Origin: Helcococcus ovis
GTDB taxonomy: Bacteria; Bacillota; Clostridia; Tissierellales; Peptoniphilaceae
DNA length: 64,000 bases
Direction: 5' to 3'
Assembly: GCF_004524775.2 (NCBI RefSeq)
Contig: NZ_CP119081.1
Location: forward strand, 496,001-560,000
Part shown: positions 19,665 through 28,872 of the stretch, piece by piece
How positions within the stretch are numbered: the stretch's first letter is position 1
Layout of the letters: the number at the start of each line of letters is the position of its first letter
Translations under genes and position numbers: made by a program
Notes under the pieces: model-generated
The model's database searches: none
Seen by the model: the letters and a program-made list of their open reading frames with translations, nothing else
What the model was told of the DNA's origin: nothing

Positions 19665-20546
19665 ATGAAAAATTATTTAATTAGGGCTATAGATAAAAAT
19701 AAATCAGTGAGAATTTTTATTGCTGATACAACTGAAATTGTTAGAGAAATAAGAAGGGTTCATCAAAGTTCAGCAACAGGAAGTGCAGCATTGGGTAGAT
19801 TAGCAACCATTTCTCTTATAATGGGAGTTACTACAAAAAATGATAATGAAAAATTAACTATAAGATTTGATGGTGGTGGAGTAGGTGGTAAACTTATTGC
19901 CGTTTCAAATACAAAAGGTGAAGTTAAAGTAACAGCTACAAATCCTGAAGCGGATGCACCTTCAAAATATCCTGGGAAGCTTGATGTAAGTGCTTTTGTA
20001 GGTAAAGATGGTAATTTAGCTGTAATTAGAGATTATGGATTAAAAGAACCATATACCGGATTGTCAAATATTGTTACAGGAGAAATTGCAGAAGATATTT
20101 CTAATTATTATTTTTATTCCGAACAAACACCTTCAATTGTTTCGTTGGGAGTTTTAGTGGATACGGATTTATCTATTAGAGCTGCCGGTGGTATTTTTGT
20201 ACAAGTATTACCAGGAATTAAAGATGAGGAATTAACTATTTTAGAAAAAATTGCTTCAAATCTGGATCCGGTTTCTAAAATGATAGATAACGGCTTAACA
20301 CCGGAAGAAATTTTAGAAAAGTATTTTTCAGAAATAAAACCTGAAATTATCGAAAAACAAAAATTAACATATAAGTGTGACTGCTCGAGAGAGCGAATTG
20401 AGAAAGGATTGATATCAATTGGAAAAAAAGACCTACAACACTTATTGGATGAAGATGGGCAAGCTGAAGTAATATGTGATTTTTGTAAAACTAAATATGT
20501 ATTTGATAGAGAAAATTTAGAAAATTTAATTAAAGAAAGTAAATAG
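19665..20546 (+). CDS. hslO: Redox-regulated chaperone Hsp33
   Basis: Cytoplasmic holdase activated by oxidative unfolding. 293 residues. The C-terminal zinc switch is intact: Cys-Asp-Cys followed by Cys-Asp-Phe-Cys (KCDCSRERIEKG, then ICDFCKTKY). The N-terminal core has SSATGSAALGRLA and the GLKEPYTG segment. A TATAAT at 19631-19636 lies just before the gene. The stop is nine bases before the next gene, which may be co-transcribed. In an anaerobe it would guard against oxygen stress. Confidence 0.95.
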   Translation: MKNYLIRAIDKNKSVRIFIADTTEIVREIRRVHQSSATGSAALGRLATISLIMGVTTKNDNEKLTIRFDGGGVGGKLIAVSNTKGEVKVTATNPEADAPSKYPGKLDVSAFVGKDGNLAVIRDYGLKEPYTGLSNIVTGEIAEDISNYYFYSEQTPSIVSLGVLVDTDLSIRAAGGIFVQVLPGIKDEELTILEKIASNLDPVSKMIDNGLTPEEILEKYFSEIKPEIIEKQKLTYKCDCSRERIEKGLISIGKKDLQHLLDEDGQAEVICDFCKTKYVFDRENLENLIKESK

Positions 20547-20554
20547 GAAAATAA

Positions 20555-21208
20555 ATGCAAAATTATATTTTTTATATTGAATTGATAGGGATAGTAGCTT
20601 TTGCTATTTCAGGTGCTCTAGAGGGCATTAAAAACAGGATGGACTTTTTGGGTGTTGTTATATTAGGTATTGTAACAGCAACAGGTGGAGGAGTTATTAG
20701 AGATTTGATACTGGGAATAAATCCTCCCTTATCATTTAGAAGTGGATTAAATATATATATTTCAATAATTACATCAGTTATAGTATTTGTTGTTGCTTTA
20801 TTTAATGATAAGGTTAATAAAAGAACAGTTCATAAAGTTTTTGAAGATGCATTAGTGTATACAGATGCTGTAGGATTAGGAGTATTCACTGTTACAGGTA
20901 TGCAAATAGCTTATTCTGTTAGTTATGAATATAGTGCAATTCTTTATATTTTTGTTGGACTTATATCAGGTGTAGGTGGAGGGGTAATAAGAGATTTACT
21001 TACAGATAATGTTCCATATATTATGGATAGACATGTCTATGCTTCCGCAAGTATTGCCGGCGGTTTTGTATTTCATCAACTACAATGGCAAACAATAATT
21101 CACGATGTTATTTCAATTCCTGTATGTATAATTATCATTGTTATTATTAGAGTATTTGCATATAAGAAAAAATGGAATCTTCCAAAAGCTACAAGAATAA
21201 TAGATTAA
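20555..21208 (+). CDS. TRIC-type cation channel family protein (UPF0126)
   Basis: Membrane protein of 217 residues made of two related glycine-rich halves. The first has GALEGIKNRMDFLGVVILG and GGGVIRDLILG, the second GLGVFTVTG and GGGVIRDLLTDNVP. About seven hydrophobic segments are visible. The family forms trimeric, potassium-permeable channels in prokaryotes; earlier it was listed as UPF0126. Physiological role unknown. It begins nine bases after hslO with a weak ribosome site, which suggests coupling. Confidence 0.85.
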   Translation: MQNYIFYIELIGIVAFAISGALEGIKNRMDFLGVVILGIVTATGGGVIRDLILGINPPLSFRSGLNIYISIITSVIVFVVALFNDKVNKRTVHKVFEDALVYTDAVGLGVFTVTGMQIAYSVSYEYSAILYIFVGLISGVGGGVIRDLLTDNVPYIMDRHVYASASIAGGFVFHQLQWQTIIHDVISIPVCIIIIVIIRVFAYKKKWNLPKATRIID

Positions 21209-21212
21209 ATTA

Positions 21213-21280
21213 AAAAAAATTGCCGACGCCATTAGTCCTTGCTCATTTAAGAGCTGTGGATATGCCCAAGCAATTTTTTT
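21213..21280. terminator. Structured bidirectional terminator
   Basis: AAAAAATTGC and GCAATTTTTT close a long stem between two converging genes. Inside are CATTAGTCC with GGATATG and a GCTC/GAGC hairpin, separated by purine- and pyrimidine-rich internal loops. Longer and more structured than an ordinary terminator. Confidence 0.7.
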
Positions 21281-21363
21281 ATTTTAACTTAATCTGTGAA
21301 TATTTAATTTTTTTTATTTCTTTATTGATATTCAAAAACATCTAATAATTTATTTGATTATTT

Positions 21364-22629
21364 TTAGTTATTTGTCAATTTTAATTTTTTTAATACTGCA
21401 AAAAATCCACTTAAAACAACTGCTGATACTGATGCTAATACCATCCCGCTTAATTTTATTGAACCGAATTGTACTGATAATCCGGATAAGCCTGAAATAA
21501 ATACAACTGATGTAAGTACAAGATTTAAGCTTTTTGAGTAGTCAATCTTTTGATCTACTAACAATCTTATTCCTGATGTACCTATCATTCCATATAGTAA
21601 GAATGTTACCCCACCAATTACATTTCCGGGGATGGTTTTTATTAGTGCTGCTAATGGACCGAAAAATGCCATTAAAATTGAAATTACAGCTGCTCCTGCG
21701 ATTACTTGTACTGAATAAACTCCTGTGATAGCCATAACACCGATATTTTCACCATATGTTGTAGTCGGTACACCTCCAACTAAACCGGACAATGCTGATG
21801 AAAAGTTGTCGGCAAAAATTGACCTATGTAAACCGGGTTCTTTAACTAAATCTTTTCCAACAATATTTGAAGTTACAACTTGATGTGAAATGTGTTCAGA
21901 AGTTATAACTAAAAGTACCGGAATCATTGCAACTATTGATTCCCATGAAAATTTAGCTAATTGGAAGTTTGGTATTGTAAATAATTTTGCTTCTAAAACT
22001 GGTGTAAAATCAACCATATTGAAAAATATAGCTGTGATATAACCGACAATTATTGATATTAAGATAGGAATAGTTGAGAAAAATCCTCTAAATACTACCG
22101 AGCCTATTATCGCAGTCAAAAGTGTAACTAAAAATACAATCCAATCAGCGTGTTTTGCCGTTTCAGTCATTAGATTTGCTCCGATAGCACCACCTGTAAC
22201 AGTGTTTCCGGCAAGCTCAAATCCTATTAAAGCTACAACAGCTCCCATTGCAGCAGGGGGTAGGACTATGTCTATCCATTTTGTCCCGAATTTATATATA
22301 ACAAATGCTAATAAACAGCCCAAAAGTCCAACTACAATAAAAGCACCTTGAGCATATTCAAATCCTTGTTTAGCAATAATAGCAGTACCGGGTGCTAAAA
22401 ATGCAAAACTTGAACCTAAATAAGCAGGTGCTTTTTTCTTTGTTATTAAAATAAATAATAAAGTACCAATCCCATTCATCAATAAAACAATACCTGGATT
22501 AATACCAAAAATAATAGGAACTAAAATAGACGCTCCAAACATTGCAAATGTATGTTGTAATGAAAGTGGTAATAATAATTTTCCAGGAACTTTTTCTTCG
22601 ATTTGATAAATGTGTTTCTTGTTTTTCAT
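21364..22629 (-). CDS. uraA: Uracil permease (NCS2 family)
   Basis: Proton-linked nucleobase importer of 421 residues with many membrane segments. QHTFAMFGASILVP near the N-terminus, APAYLGSSFAF, and TTYGENIGVMAITGVYS with the substrate-binding Glu match UraA rather than xanthine carriers. I chose the ATG at 22629 because AGGAGG lies just upstream; the frame extends 19 codons further (to 22686) into leader and promoter sequence. Monocistronic, with a promoter at 22686-22658. No PyrR or riboswitch fold is evident in the short leader. Confidence 0.92.
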   Translation of the reverse strand: MKNKKHIYQIEEKVPGKLLLPLSLQHTFAMFGASILVPIIFGINPGIVLLMNGIGTLLFILITKKKAPAYLGSSFAFLAPGTAIIAKQGFEYAQGAFIVVGLLGCLLAFVIYKFGTKWIDIVLPPAAMGAVVALIGFELAGNTVTGGAIGANLMTETAKHADWIVFLVTLLTAIIGSVVFRGFFSTIPILISIIVGYITAIFFNMVDFTPVLEAKLFTIPNFQLAKFSWESIVAMIPVLLVITSEHISHQVVTSNIVGKDLVKEPGLHRSIFADNFSSALSGLVGGVPTTTYGENIGVMAITGVYSVQVIAGAAVISILMAFFGPLAALIKTIPGNVIGGVTFLLYGMIGTSGIRLLVDQKIDYSKSLNLVLTSVVFISGLSGLSVQFGSIKLSGMVLASVSAVVLSGFFAVLKKLKLTNN

Positions 22630-22657
22630 ATATCCTCCTAAAATTTCACTGTGAATA

Positions 22658-22686
22658 ACTTTACTATAGATTAAAATAAATGTCAA
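22658..22686 (-). promoter_or_regulatory. uraA promoter
   Basis: On the minus strand: a perfect TTGACA at 22686-22681, a 17-base spacer and TAAAGT at 22663-22658. Confidence 0.65.
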
Positions 22687-22804
22687 TATATTTTTGAACG
22701 GTCTCTTAAATTTATATTTTAGTAATAAGAATTGGTGGTATTGTCATATTTTTCATTTCTTTTTATGATTTTCACTTTTTGAAGGGTATATCTGAAATTT
22801 CAAT

Positions 22805-22852
22805 GTAAAAAAGCTATTACAAAATAATATTATTAATTATTTTGCAATAGCT
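22805..22852 (-). terminator. Terminator after xth
   Basis: On the minus strand AGCTATTGCAAAATAAT pairs with ATTATTTTGTAATAGCT, with one mismatch, and is followed by TTTTTT. Confidence 0.88.
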
Positions 22853-22863
22853 CGTAAATTAAA

Positions 22864-23616
22864 TTATTTTAAATATAAGACAACAGGGCAGTGGTCTGAT
22901 CCTAATTGCTCCATATGAATACTTGCATCTAGTAGTCTATCTTCAAAATCCTTACTTACTACAAAGTAGTCAATTCTCCAACCGATATTTCTCTCTCTTG
23001 CCTTTGTGATATATGACCACCATGTGTACATATCAGTAATATCAGGATAAAAATATCTATATGTGTCGATGAATCCTGCATTTAACAATTCGGTAAATTT
23101 ATTTCTTTCCTCATCTGTAAAACCGGCATTTTTACGATTAGATTTTGGATTTGCAAGGTCGATTTCTTTATGAGCAACATTTAAATCACCGCATAAAATA
23201 ACGGGTTTAGTTTTGTTAAGATTTAATAAATATTCCCTAAAATCATCTTCCCATTTTTGTCTGTAATCTAATCTGAGTAATCCTCTTTTTGAATTTGGTG
23301 TGTAACAGGTTACCATATAAAAATCCTCAAATTCTAAAGTGATAACTCTACCCTCTTTATCGTGTTCTTCGATACCTATACCATATGATTCACTTAAAGG
23401 TTTTTCTTTTGTGAATATTGCTGTACCGGAATATCCTTTTTTTTCTGCATAGTTGTAGTATTCAAAATATTCTGGTAGGTCCAGTTTTAATTGACCTTCA
23501 GACATTTTTATTTCCTGCAAACAAAGAATATCTGGATTTTCTTGATTTACATAATCCATAAATCCTTTGTTCATAACAGCTCTCAGTCCATTAACATTCC
23601 ATGAAATTAACTTCAT
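22864..23616 (-). CDS. xth: Exodeoxyribonuclease III / AP endonuclease
   Basis: DNA repair nuclease that cuts at abasic sites and degrades 3' ends. 250 residues. Catalytic signatures of the ExoIII family are all visible: SWNVNGLRA at the start, CLQEIK with the metal-binding Glu, GDLNVAH with Asp and Asn, and a C-terminal GSDHCPV with the catalytic Asp-His. It overlaps the preceding glycosyltransferase gene by four bases, so it is the second gene of a two-gene unit. Confidence 0.96.
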   Translation of the reverse strand: MKLISWNVNGLRAVMNKGFMDYVNQENPDILCLQEIKMSEGQLKLDLPEYFEYYNYAEKKGYSGTAIFTKEKPLSESYGIGIEEHDKEGRVITLEFEDFYMVTCYTPNSKRGLLRLDYRQKWEDDFREYLLNLNKTKPVILCGDLNVAHKEIDLANPKSNRKNAGFTDEERNKFTELLNAGFIDTYRYFYPDITDMYTWWSYITKARERNIGWRIDYFVVSKDFEDRLLDASIHMEQLGSDHCPVVLYLK

Positions 23617-24797
23617 TTATTCTCCTTACGTTTTTTTTCAATAGCTTTTTGATATATATCTAATAATATCTTAGCCTGATTTAAATGATCATTTTCTATA
23701 GAATATTTTAACACATTTTGTTTTAATTTTTCAGCTTCTTCATTACTTAAACTTAAAATTTTGTTAAAAATTTTATTGAAATCTTCATAGCTATCCCATT
23801 GATACCCATTAATACCTTTTTTTATTTGATCTTTATTAGGTTTATCAAGTTTAATAATTGCAGGTAGTCCACAGGCCATTGCCTCAAGCATTGAAATTGA
23901 GTGCATCTCTGAAAGTGAAGCTGTTGTATAGTAATCCATTGCATGCAAATATTTAGAAATTTCAGTATTTGGCACCGAACCAACTAAAATAATTTTATTT
24001 TCAAAATTATTTTTTATAATTTGTTTTTGTATTTCTTCAAATTGTGGTCCATTACCAATGATAAATAATTTAGCTTTTTCTTCCGGGAAATCAGATTTTA
24101 TCCAATTATTTATTAATTCCTTAATATTTTTTTCATCACCAATTCTACCTACAAATACAAATGCTTTTGCATCATCATTTAGATTATATTTTTCTCTAAA
24201 TTTTACTCTAAAATTCTTTGTTTCTTCAGTTTCCCTAAAATTCTCAAACTCTACTGCATTATCAATAACTACTACTTTTTTGTTAATACCTTGTCTATCC
24301 ATATAGCATTGAGCTTTAGGAGATGGACTCGTAACAACGTCAGCTTTTTTATAAAATTTTCTAAAATACTTATCAGATATTTTTTTTGAAAATTCTTCAA
24401 AATATTTTAATCCAACGTAGAATAAAAATCTGTCATATTCTGTATGTAAAGTATAAATTGCAGGAATATTGAGCTTTTTTGCAACTCTTAAACCAGTAGC
24501 TCCAATTGCGAATTCATTTTGAATATGGACTACATCCGGCTTAAATTCTTTAGCTATTTTTATTCTTGAAAAATGTATAGGTAATGCAATTCTATAATTA
24601 TATATTTTCTTTAGCATAATACCTGGTACATAAACAACATTATCCTTAAATTCAATTTTAGTTTGTTTTTCTGAACCTACGGTAATTACCATTACTTCGT
24701 GCCCCAATTTTTCGTATGTGTCTTTTAAGATTTTCGTTTGTGTTGCCACACCGTTTATATACGGTGGATAAGTTTCTGTGAAAATTGCTATTTTCAT
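23613..24797 (-). CDS. GT4-family glycosyltransferase
   Basis: 394 residues with the two Rossmann halves of a GT-B retaining enzyme. N-terminal [15 protein letters not shown] binds the acceptor side. The C-terminal half has [12 protein letters not shown] and an E-x7-E-type stretch near [13 protein letters not shown]. It most resembles enzymes that put glucose on diacylglycerol to make membrane glycolipids, but lipid specificity cannot be proven from sequence. Start chosen at 24797: the frame's first ATG (24809) lies four codons upstream, and its following bases form the GGAGGT ribosome site for the internal ATG. Coupled to xth. Confidence 0.85.
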   Translation of the reverse strand: MKIAIFTETYPPYINGVATQTKILKDTYEKLGHEVMVITVGSEKQTKIEFKDNVVYVPGIMLKKIYNYRIALPIHFSRIKIAKEFKPDVVHIQNEFAIGATGLRVAKKLNIPAIYTLHTEYDRFLFYVGLKYFEEFSKKISDKYFRKFYKKADVVTSPSPKAQCYMDRQGINKKVVVIDNAVEFENFRETEETKNFRVKFREKYNLNDDAKAFVFVGRIGDEKNIKELINNWIKSDFPEEKAKLFIIGNGPQFEEIQKQIIKNNFENKIILVGSVPNTEISKYLHAMDYYTTASLSEMHSISMLEAMACGLPAIIKLDKPNKDQIKKGINGYQWDSYEDFNKIFNKILSLSNEEAEKLKQNVLKYSIENDHLNQAKILLDIYQKAIEKKRKENK

Positions 24798-24910
24798 ACA
24801 TACCTCCATGTTTAATTTAGATTATATCACATAATTGCAATTAGCGAATTATATTTCTATTTTGTAACATTGTAGTATATAATAAAATAAAAACATTTAG
24901 GAGAAATAAT

Positions 24911-25615
24911 ATGATTTTAGAAATCAAAAATAACTTTAATATTGCTGAAATTGACACGTTTGGTTCATATCTAAATCTATTAAAATTTGATGAAATAGAT
25001 ATCATATTTCCAAAGCAAGAAATTTTGGAAGGAAATGATAAAAAAATTAGAGGCGGGTCACACGTTTGTTTACCACATTTTGGAGCAAGTGATAAAGTAG
25101 GAATGGATAGACATGGTTTTGGAAGAAGCTCGGAATGGGAAGTAGTAGAATTAAGAGAAAATTATTTAAAACTTCAATTGGTAAAAAATATAAAACAATG
25201 GGAAAATTTAATTTCTACAATGGAGTATATACTTTTGGATAATTTTTTAGAAATCAGATTAGTAGTTAAAAATATCGGAAAAGAATCCTTATTTGTAAGT
25301 CCTGCATTTCATCCATATTTTAAGTATGAATCCGAAAATGAAATTTACATTAACGGGGAAAAATTTGATTTTAATTTAGAAAAATTACAAAACACTATAT
25401 TTTATGGTAAAGTTAATACCTTAAAAACATCAAATTATGAAATAGTATTTGAAGATAAAAAACTTTCAAAATATGTTTTATGGACAAATGGAACTGATAA
25501 ATACTTATGTGTAGAACCAACATTTAATTTTCAAGCTTTAGCAGACGATAAAGAATTATGTGAAATTAAACCTGAATCCGAAACTGAATTTTTATTTAAG
25601 ATAATTAAACGATAA
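24911..25615 (+). CDS. Aldose 1-epimerase-like protein
   Basis: 234 residues, short for the galactose mutarotase superfamily (usually about 290-340). Family features are visible: GGSHVCLPHFG, MDRHGFGRSSEW with a conserved His, and SPAFHPYFKY with the second active-site-type His. The C-terminal CEIKPESETEF supplies a Glu where mutarotases keep their base. It resembles the YeaD / hexose-phosphate epimerase branch. The sugar is unknown. RBS: TAGGAG. Monocistronic and convergent with murC. Confidence 0.78.
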   Translation: MILEIKNNFNIAEIDTFGSYLNLLKFDEIDIIFPKQEILEGNDKKIRGGSHVCLPHFGASDKVGMDRHGFGRSSEWEVVELRENYLKLQLVKNIKQWENLISTMEYILLDNFLEIRLVVKNIGKESLFVSPAFHPYFKYESENEIYINGEKFDFNLEKLQNTIFYGKVNTLKTSNYEIVFEDKKLSKYVLWTNGTDKYLCVEPTFNFQALADDKELCEIKPESETEFLFKIIKR

Positions 25616-25936
25616 TAAGATATTTTCTATTATACTTATTTTGTATAAACGAAAAATTGATTGCTTTTAAAATGAAAATTCAATTATTGTAACTCATTTT
25701 GCTTAAACGAAAAATTGATTGATTTTGACTGTATAATTTTGGGTATAACCATTTAATATATGCTGTTAAAATGTAATTTTATGTGTCCAGCTTATAGGTA
25801 GTAGTTTATATAAAAAAATAAAGAGCAGCACTTAGATATATCTTTAAACCAAAAAGGTGCCCGAGAATACTTGTTCTAAGTGAGTGTCTCTTTATTTTTT
25901 ATTAATATTTGTATATGTTCAGTAATATAAATATGT
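25616..25936. other. Intergenic stretch, 320 bp
   Basis: Between two converging genes. It holds a pair of 30-base direct repeats (25639-25668 and 25697-25726, 27 of 30 identical, centred on TAAACGAAAAATTGATTG) and a large structured terminator at 25813-25900. No gene seen. Confidence 0.7.
25813..25900. terminator. Large structured bidirectional terminator
   Basis: An outer 13-bp stem (AAAAAATAAAGAG with CTCTTTATTTTTT) encloses a second 8-bp stem (CACTTAGA with TCTAAGTG) and a 38-base apical part with a small ACC/GGT hairpin. It lies between the epimerase-like gene and murC. Confidence 0.8.
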
Positions 25937-27319
25937 TTATTTTACTAACATCTTTGCTAAAACGTGAGGATTACCACAACCTGTTGTTAAAACTAAATCA
26001 TTATCAGTTATTTCTGATTGTAAATATTCTTTCGCAGATTCAAAATCCGGAATATATTTTGCGTTAACACCATTTTTCAATAATTTTTCGACTAAATCTT
26101 TTGAATGTATTGTTGGGTCAAATTCTTCTCTAGCCGGGAATATATCTGTGACGATTACTTCTTTTGAATTATAGAATGAATCGGCAAATTCATCTAATAG
26201 TGCTTTAGTTCTTGAAAAAGTATGCGGTTGAAAAACTGTAATTATATTTTTTTCAGAGAATGCATCTATTGTTTTTAGTGTTGTTTGGATTTCGACCGGA
26301 TGGTGACCGTAATCAGTCATGATAATAGCTCCATTGTATGTCCCAATGGTTTCCATTCTTCTATGAAGTGATTTATATTTTTTTATACCATCTTTAACGT
26401 CTGAAAGTTTTACATTGTTTTCATATGAAGCTATTATGGCGGCGATTGCGTTGTAAATATTATGAATCCCGGAAACATTAAGTTCAAATTCTTCAATTGA
26501 ACCATCTTTCATATTTAGTTTAAATTTGGAATGACCAATCTCATTGTATTCAACGTGTTCTAAATAATAATCAGCTGATTTATTGTGTAGACCAAAAGTA
26601 ATTACCTGTCCTTTCACGTGTTCTAGAAGTCTATGTGTATTTTCATCATCTATATTTATAATTGCTTTAGAATTTTCGTCTAGGTTTTTCATATATCCGA
26701 TAAATGTTTCTACAATATGATTTAAATCTTTATAGTAGTCCAAATGGTCTTCATCTATATTTAAAATTACAACAGTTGATGGGTAATAATTTAAAATATT
26801 TCCTTTAAATTCACACGCTTCTGAAAGTAAAATATCACTATTTCCAATTTTTACATTTCCTTCAATTTCATCTAGTATGCCACCTAATAAAATTGACGCA
26901 TCGTTATCTGAATTTACAAGGATTTTTGCAATCATAGATGTTGTTGTAGATTTTCCATGAGATCCTGAAATTGCAATTGATCTTTTATAGTTACGCATCA
27001 ACGCACCTAAAAATACACCTCTGGAAATGACTTCTTTACCGGTATTTTTTGCAGCGATAAGTTCTTCATTATATTGAGGAATTGCATCAGTATATATGAA
27101 TAAATCTTGGTTAGTTATATTTTCTTTTTTTTGTCCAATGAAAATTTTAATATTATTTTCTCTTAAAGTCTTTAAATAATCGGAATTATCTCTATCAGAA
27201 CCACTTATATCATAACCTTTTATTTTTAGAAGTAGAGCTATACCACTCATACTTACTCCACCAATTCCGATAAAATGTATTTTTTTATATTTTTTTTCTT
27301 CTAAATTAAAATTAAACAT
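25937..27319 (-). CDS. murC: UDP-N-acetylmuramate--L-alanine ligase
   Basis: Adds L-alanine to UDP-MurNAc, the first amino acid step of peptidoglycan synthesis. 460 residues, full length. N-terminal GIGGVSMSGIALLL binds UDP-MurNAc. The ATP loop is ISGSHGKSTTTSM (about 117-129), followed by SEACEFKGNIL with catalytic Glu and DYGHHPVEI. The start follows AAGGG at good spacing. It stands alone on the minus strand, divergent from glmU, another cell-wall precursor gene. Confidence 0.97.
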   Translation of the reverse strand: MFNFNLEEKKYKKIHFIGIGGVSMSGIALLLKIKGYDISGSDRDNSDYLKTLRENNIKIFIGQKKENITNQDLFIYTDAIPQYNEELIAAKNTGKEVISRGVFLGALMRNYKRSIAISGSHGKSTTTSMIAKILVNSDNDASILLGGILDEIEGNVKIGNSDILLSEACEFKGNILNYYPSTVVILNIDEDHLDYYKDLNHIVETFIGYMKNLDENSKAIINIDDENTHRLLEHVKGQVITFGLHNKSADYYLEHVEYNEIGHSKFKLNMKDGSIEEFELNVSGIHNIYNAIAAIIASYENNVKLSDVKDGIKKYKSLHRRMETIGTYNGAIIMTDYGHHPVEIQTTLKTIDAFSEKNIITVFQPHTFSRTKALLDEFADSFYNSKEVIVTDIFPAREEFDPTIHSKDLVEKLLKNGVNAKYIPDFESAKEYLQSEITDNDLVLTTGCGNPHVLAKMLVK

Positions 27320-27459
27320 AATATCCCTTCTTTCAATTATTTAATTATAGCATATTTGTTATTTATTTAAAAATTTTATGTATATTTAATTTTAATTATG
27401 ATAAATATTGTGTATAATAGAGTTATTAGAAATTGCAAAAAAAATTTAAGAGGAGTATT

Positions 27460-28833
27460 ATGGATAAAGTCATAATAATGGCAGCTGGTGAAGGTACGAG
27501 AATGAAATCAAATATTTCAAAAGTGCTTCATAAGTTATGCAATAAAACATTATTATCTTATGTTATTGAGTCGTCTCAAGAAGCAGGGATAGACGATATA
27601 ATAGTTATTGTAGGAAATAATGAAGATGCTGTTAAAGAAATTTTTGGAGATAGTGTAAAATATGTAAGACAATACATTGGAGAAAACTATCCATATGGTA
27701 CGGGATATGCAGTTAAATTAGCAGAGCAATATATCAATGAAGGAGATAATATATTAGTTCTTTCAGGTGATGCACCTTTGATTAAATCGGAAACTATACG
27801 AAATTTAATTGATTTTCATAATGAATCAAAAAATGATGCGACAGTTTTAACTGCTATTTTTGAAAATCCATTTGGATATGGTAGAATAGTTACTGATAAA
27901 AATGGTAAATTATTGAAAATTGTAGAACATAAAGATGCTAACGATAATGAAATTTTAATTAATGAAATTAATTCGGGAATTTATTTATTTAATGGAGATA
28001 AGCTAAGATACGCATTAAATAAACTAGACACAAATAATTCTCAAAAAGAATTATATTTAACTGATGTTTTTGAGATTCTAAAAAAAGAAAAATTAAATAT
28101 TTCAACATTTAAGGTAAAGGATACTGAAGAAATAAAAGGTATAAATACTAAAATCCAATTATCTGAAGTAGAAAAGATAATGAGAAGGCGTATAAATGAA
28201 GAATATATGTTAAATGGAGTTATTTTAGAAAATCCTGAAACAATTACAATTCAAAAAGGTATTAGAATTGGACGAGATACGGTTATTGAATCAAATGTTA
28301 AAATTTTAGGTGACACAATAATTGGAGAAAATTGTTTAATAGGAATGAATTCTAGAATTGAAGACTCAAAAATAGCTGATGATGTAAAAATTTTATCTTC
28401 AGTTATTGAAAAAGCCATTGTAGAAAAAGGTGCTGATGTAGGACCATTTTCAAGATTAAGACCAAAAGCACACTTAAAAGAAAGAGTTCATATCGGAAAC
28501 TTTGTTGAAGTGAAAAATGCTGTTGTTGGAGAGGGGACAAAAGCTGGACATTTAACTTATATAGGGGATGCTGATTTAGGTAAAAATATAAATGTGAGTT
28601 GTGGAGTTATTTTTGCAAATTATGATGGCAAAAACAAATTTAGATCAACTGTTGGAGATAGTGCATTTATTGGATCAAATGTAAATATAGTTTCTCCGGT
28701 TAACATTGAAGAAAAAGCATTTTTAGCTGCAGGATCAACAATAACAAGAGAAGTAAAAGCAGGACAATTATCAATAGAAAGAGCTGAACAAAAAAATATA
28801 GATGGATATTATAAAAGAAAATTTGAAAAATAA
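27460..28833 (+). CDS. glmU: Bifunctional GlmU: GlcN-1-P acetyltransferase / GlcNAc-1-P uridyltransferase
   Basis: Makes UDP-GlcNAc for cell wall. 457 residues, full length. The N-terminal uridyltransferase half begins MAAGEGTRMKSN and has SGDAPLI and GYGRIV. The C-terminal half is a left-handed beta helix of hexapeptide repeats (about 250-440), with GPFSRLRP, HIGNFVEVKNA and TYIGDA at the acetyl-CoA site. In the usual LPKVLH loop the Pro is replaced by Ser (SKVLH). I chose the ATG at 27460, which follows AGGAG; the frame could extend to a TTG at 27433 without a ribosome site. It heads the glmU-prs-pth-mfd cluster; a TATAAT lies at 27413-27418. Confidence 0.96.
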   Translation: MDKVIIMAAGEGTRMKSNISKVLHKLCNKTLLSYVIESSQEAGIDDIIVIVGNNEDAVKEIFGDSVKYVRQYIGENYPYGTGYAVKLAEQYINEGDNILVLSGDAPLIKSETIRNLIDFHNESKNDATVLTAIFENPFGYGRIVTDKNGKLLKIVEHKDANDNEILINEINSGIYLFNGDKLRYALNKLDTNNSQKELYLTDVFEILKKEKLNISTFKVKDTEEIKGINTKIQLSEVEKIMRRRINEEYMLNGVILENPETITIQKGIRIGRDTVIESNVKILGDTIIGENCLIGMNSRIEDSKIADDVKILSSVIEKAIVEKGADVGPFSRLRPKAHLKERVHIGNFVEVKNAVVGEGTKAGHLTYIGDADLGKNINVSCGVIFANYDGKNKFRSTVGDSAFIGSNVNIVSPVNIEEKAFLAAGSTITREVKAGQLSIERAEQKNIDGYYKRKFEK

Positions 28834-28872
28834 AAAATTTAAGAATTATTAATGAAATATATTGGAGGAAAA

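Noticed and set aside
22630-22686. Nineteen extra residues on the uracil permease
   Set aside because: They are encoded by promoter and leader sequence. AGGAGG directly precedes the ATG at 22629.
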